From contig CAWDMW010000002.1 in NCBI GenBank assembly GCA_963803575.1, forward strand, positions 806,001 through 870,000: a DNA stretch of 64,000 nt, in the 5' to 3' direction. The notes under the pieces were generated by a model. That model had not been told where the DNA came from. It did not search any database and saw nothing but the letters and a program-made list of their open reading frames with translations. The position numbers were made by a program, and so were the translations under genes. Positions 62,946 to 64,000 of the stretch are shown one piece after another. Positions within the stretch are counted from its first letter, which is position 1. Every line of letters begins with the position of its first letter. Source of the stretch: CAWDMW01 sp963803575. GTDB lineage: Bacteria; Pseudomonadota; Alphaproteobacteria; Rickettsiales; UBA998.

Positions 62946-63770
62946 ATGAATATATCTAAACATCTTATTAGCGCGTCTGTAGCGCTAACTGTATTGTACT
63001 CTACCAACGTTGTCGCTAATGACTTTCTTGCTGACGGTAAAGCAGACAAATCCGGTTTACACGGGTTTGTTGGGTTGGGGGTTGGCGCTGTTCCTGAATA
63101 TGAGGGTGCTGAAGATTATCAGATGATTCCCTTCATGGTTGGGCGTATTCAGCAGGAATATCGCTATGCTGAAATACTTGGCACAAGCCTTCGTGCAAAC
63201 GTGCTGAATCACGAGAACTTTCAACTAGGCCCTGTGCTTAATTTTCGTTTTGGGCGAGATGATAGTATTGATAATGCTATACTGTCACGTCTGTCAGAGA
63301 TTGATGACGCGTTTGAACTCGGTGTATTTGCGCGATATGACTATTCAACAGGATGGCGTGCAGGTGATTCTTTAGGAATCTCTACCCGTTTCCTGCATGA
63401 CGTCTCTGATGCACATGAAGGATTTGAAGCATCAGTAGGGATTGACTATAATACGCCTATCACGCAGAAACTTCGTATGGGAGTAGATCTTAGCACTTCT
63501 TATGGTAGCAGCGATTATATGAATACGTATTATAGTGTTACATCGCAAAATGTGGGTGCAAGCGGCTTGTCAAATTTCGACGCTGAAAGCGGCTTCAAAG
63601 ATGCATCCATAGGAGTGAACGGGCAATATGCATTTGACCAGCGTTGGGGTCTTTATAGTCGCGTTTCTTACACAAGGTTGCTTGGCGACGCATCGGATAG
63701 CCCTATCGTTGATGATGAGGGCAATGATAATCAGTTTTTAGCAGGGGCAGGGGTATCATATCGGTTTTAG
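62946..63770 (+). CDS. MipA/OmpV-family outer-membrane protein
   Basis: A 274-residue beta-barrel protein. A signal peptide (LISASVALTVLYSTNVVA) is followed by GFVGLGVGAVPEYEGAEDYQ, the MipA/OmpV opening, in outline. Amphipathic strands follow, and the end GAGVSYRF carries the C-terminal aromatic needed for outer-membrane insertion. E. coli MipA scaffolds murein enzymes; most relatives are uncharacterised porin-like proteins. Single gene, convergent with the polyprenyl synthetase gene. Confidence 0.88.
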   Translation: MNISKHLISASVALTVLYSTNVVANDFLADGKADKSGLHGFVGLGVGAVPEYEGAEDYQMIPFMVGRIQQEYRYAEILGTSLRANVLNHENFQLGPVLNFRFGRDDSIDNAILSRLSEIDDAFELGVFARYDYSTGWRAGDSLGISTRFLHDVSDAHEGFEASVGIDYNTPITQKLRMGVDLSTSYGSSDYMNTYYSVTSQNVGASGLSNFDAESGFKDASIGVNGQYAFDQRWGLYSRVSYTRLLGDASDSPIVDDEGNDNQFLAGAGVSYRF

Positions 63771-63774
63771 GGGC

Positions 63775-64000
63775 TTATACGTCTCGATTAACACAAAAAG
63801 CGATGCATTCTTTTAACGCTCTCATAGCGGTAGCGTTGCCGTTTATGTCGTATAGCGCCTGTTCAGCGTGCGCAGCATAGTCTTTTGCCAGTGTCATCGT
63901 TGTTTCTATAGCACGATGTTCCGTTATGTAACCTATTGCTGTATCAAGGTCTTGCGCCTGGTCATCCTGCTCACCCATTACCCGTTCCCAAAATTGGCGC
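63775..64000 (-). CDS. Polyprenyl diphosphate synthase, C-terminal part (partial)
   Basis: The open frame runs off the window edge. The visible 74 residues start RQFWERVMGEQDDQAQDLDT and continue AIGYITEHRAIETTM to CIAFCVNRDV. This matches the C-terminal helices of octaprenyl/solanesyl diphosphate synthases (IspB group), where FW.R......DL..AI......G.... is followed by a final FC..R. These enzymes make the isoprenoid tail of ubiquinone. The Asp-rich motifs that would confirm it lie outside the window. Confidence 0.75.
   Translation of the reverse strand, partial: RQFWERVMGEQDDQAQDLDTAIGYITEHRAIETTMTLAKDYAAHAEQALYDINGNATAMRALKECIAFCVNRDV

Overview
The window reads as a chromosomal segment of an alphaproteobacterium of moderate GC content. 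Lineage markers are a DUF4167 protein directly after hisS-prfA-prmC, a DUF484 gene overlapping xerC, a PraR-type XRE regulator next to metK, a PhaR-type polyhydroxyalkanoate regulator, an LppC-type lipoprotein divergent from rsmI-yraN, and the flagellar order flgD-flgE-x-flgK-flgL. I cannot fix the order. An isolated VirB2-like pilin and scattered small repeats would fit deep-branching groups (Rickettsiales, Holosporales or Micavibrio relatives), but that is inference.

Layout. 35-4602 (minus): three histidine kinases and three single-domain response regulators with no output domain, followed by two small unknown genes (4721-5369). 5545-14853: core genes hisS, prfA, prmC, DUF4167, an MscS channel, an XRE regulator, metK, xerC and DUF484. 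A repeat-rich gap (14854-15363) carries a probable class-IV aminotransferase remnant and a small inverted-repeat element. 15364-21182 (minus): a tripartite RND efflux system. 21270-27870: nth, a disaccharide phosphorolysis module (GH65 phosphorylase and beta-phosphoglucomutase, divergent from an MFS permease) and an AGCS amino-acid symporter. 27946-28500: tRNA-Arg(UCU), then a gene-free, hairpin-rich stretch that may encode a structured RNA. 28501-38900: phaR, trmB, fabG, nadD, rsfS, a VirB2-like gene, rlmH, a K+-channel-like gene, polA, an esterase, xerD and msrB. 39492-45082 (minus): hook and hook-junction operon. 45245-48601: glyQ-panD-glyS. 48603-49852: tandem hairpins and an orphan coiled-coil gene packed with short perfect inverted repeats. 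50025-53744 (minus): a ferric-iron ABC importer whose permease is frameshifted. 53869-59852: LppC lipoprotein, rsmI, yraN, queH, mgtE and a PhaC-like enzyme. 59945-61857: full-length thiC broken by three frameshifts. The window ends with a glycine-rich protein, a MipA/OmpV porin and the 3' end of a polyprenyl synthetase.

Most genes are housekeeping. Motility, polymer storage (phaR and the PhaC-like enzyme), efflux and iron uptake suggest a free-living or facultative lifestyle, while the broken thiC and fbpB hint at gene decay or sequence errors. The least explained signals are the hairpin-saturated orphan gene at 48794-49852, the structured intergenic region after the tRNA, the dispersed TAGGGCGTGTTGACACTAAC repeat, the lone pilin gene splitting rsfS from rlmH, and an apparent AUC start codon for rsfS.
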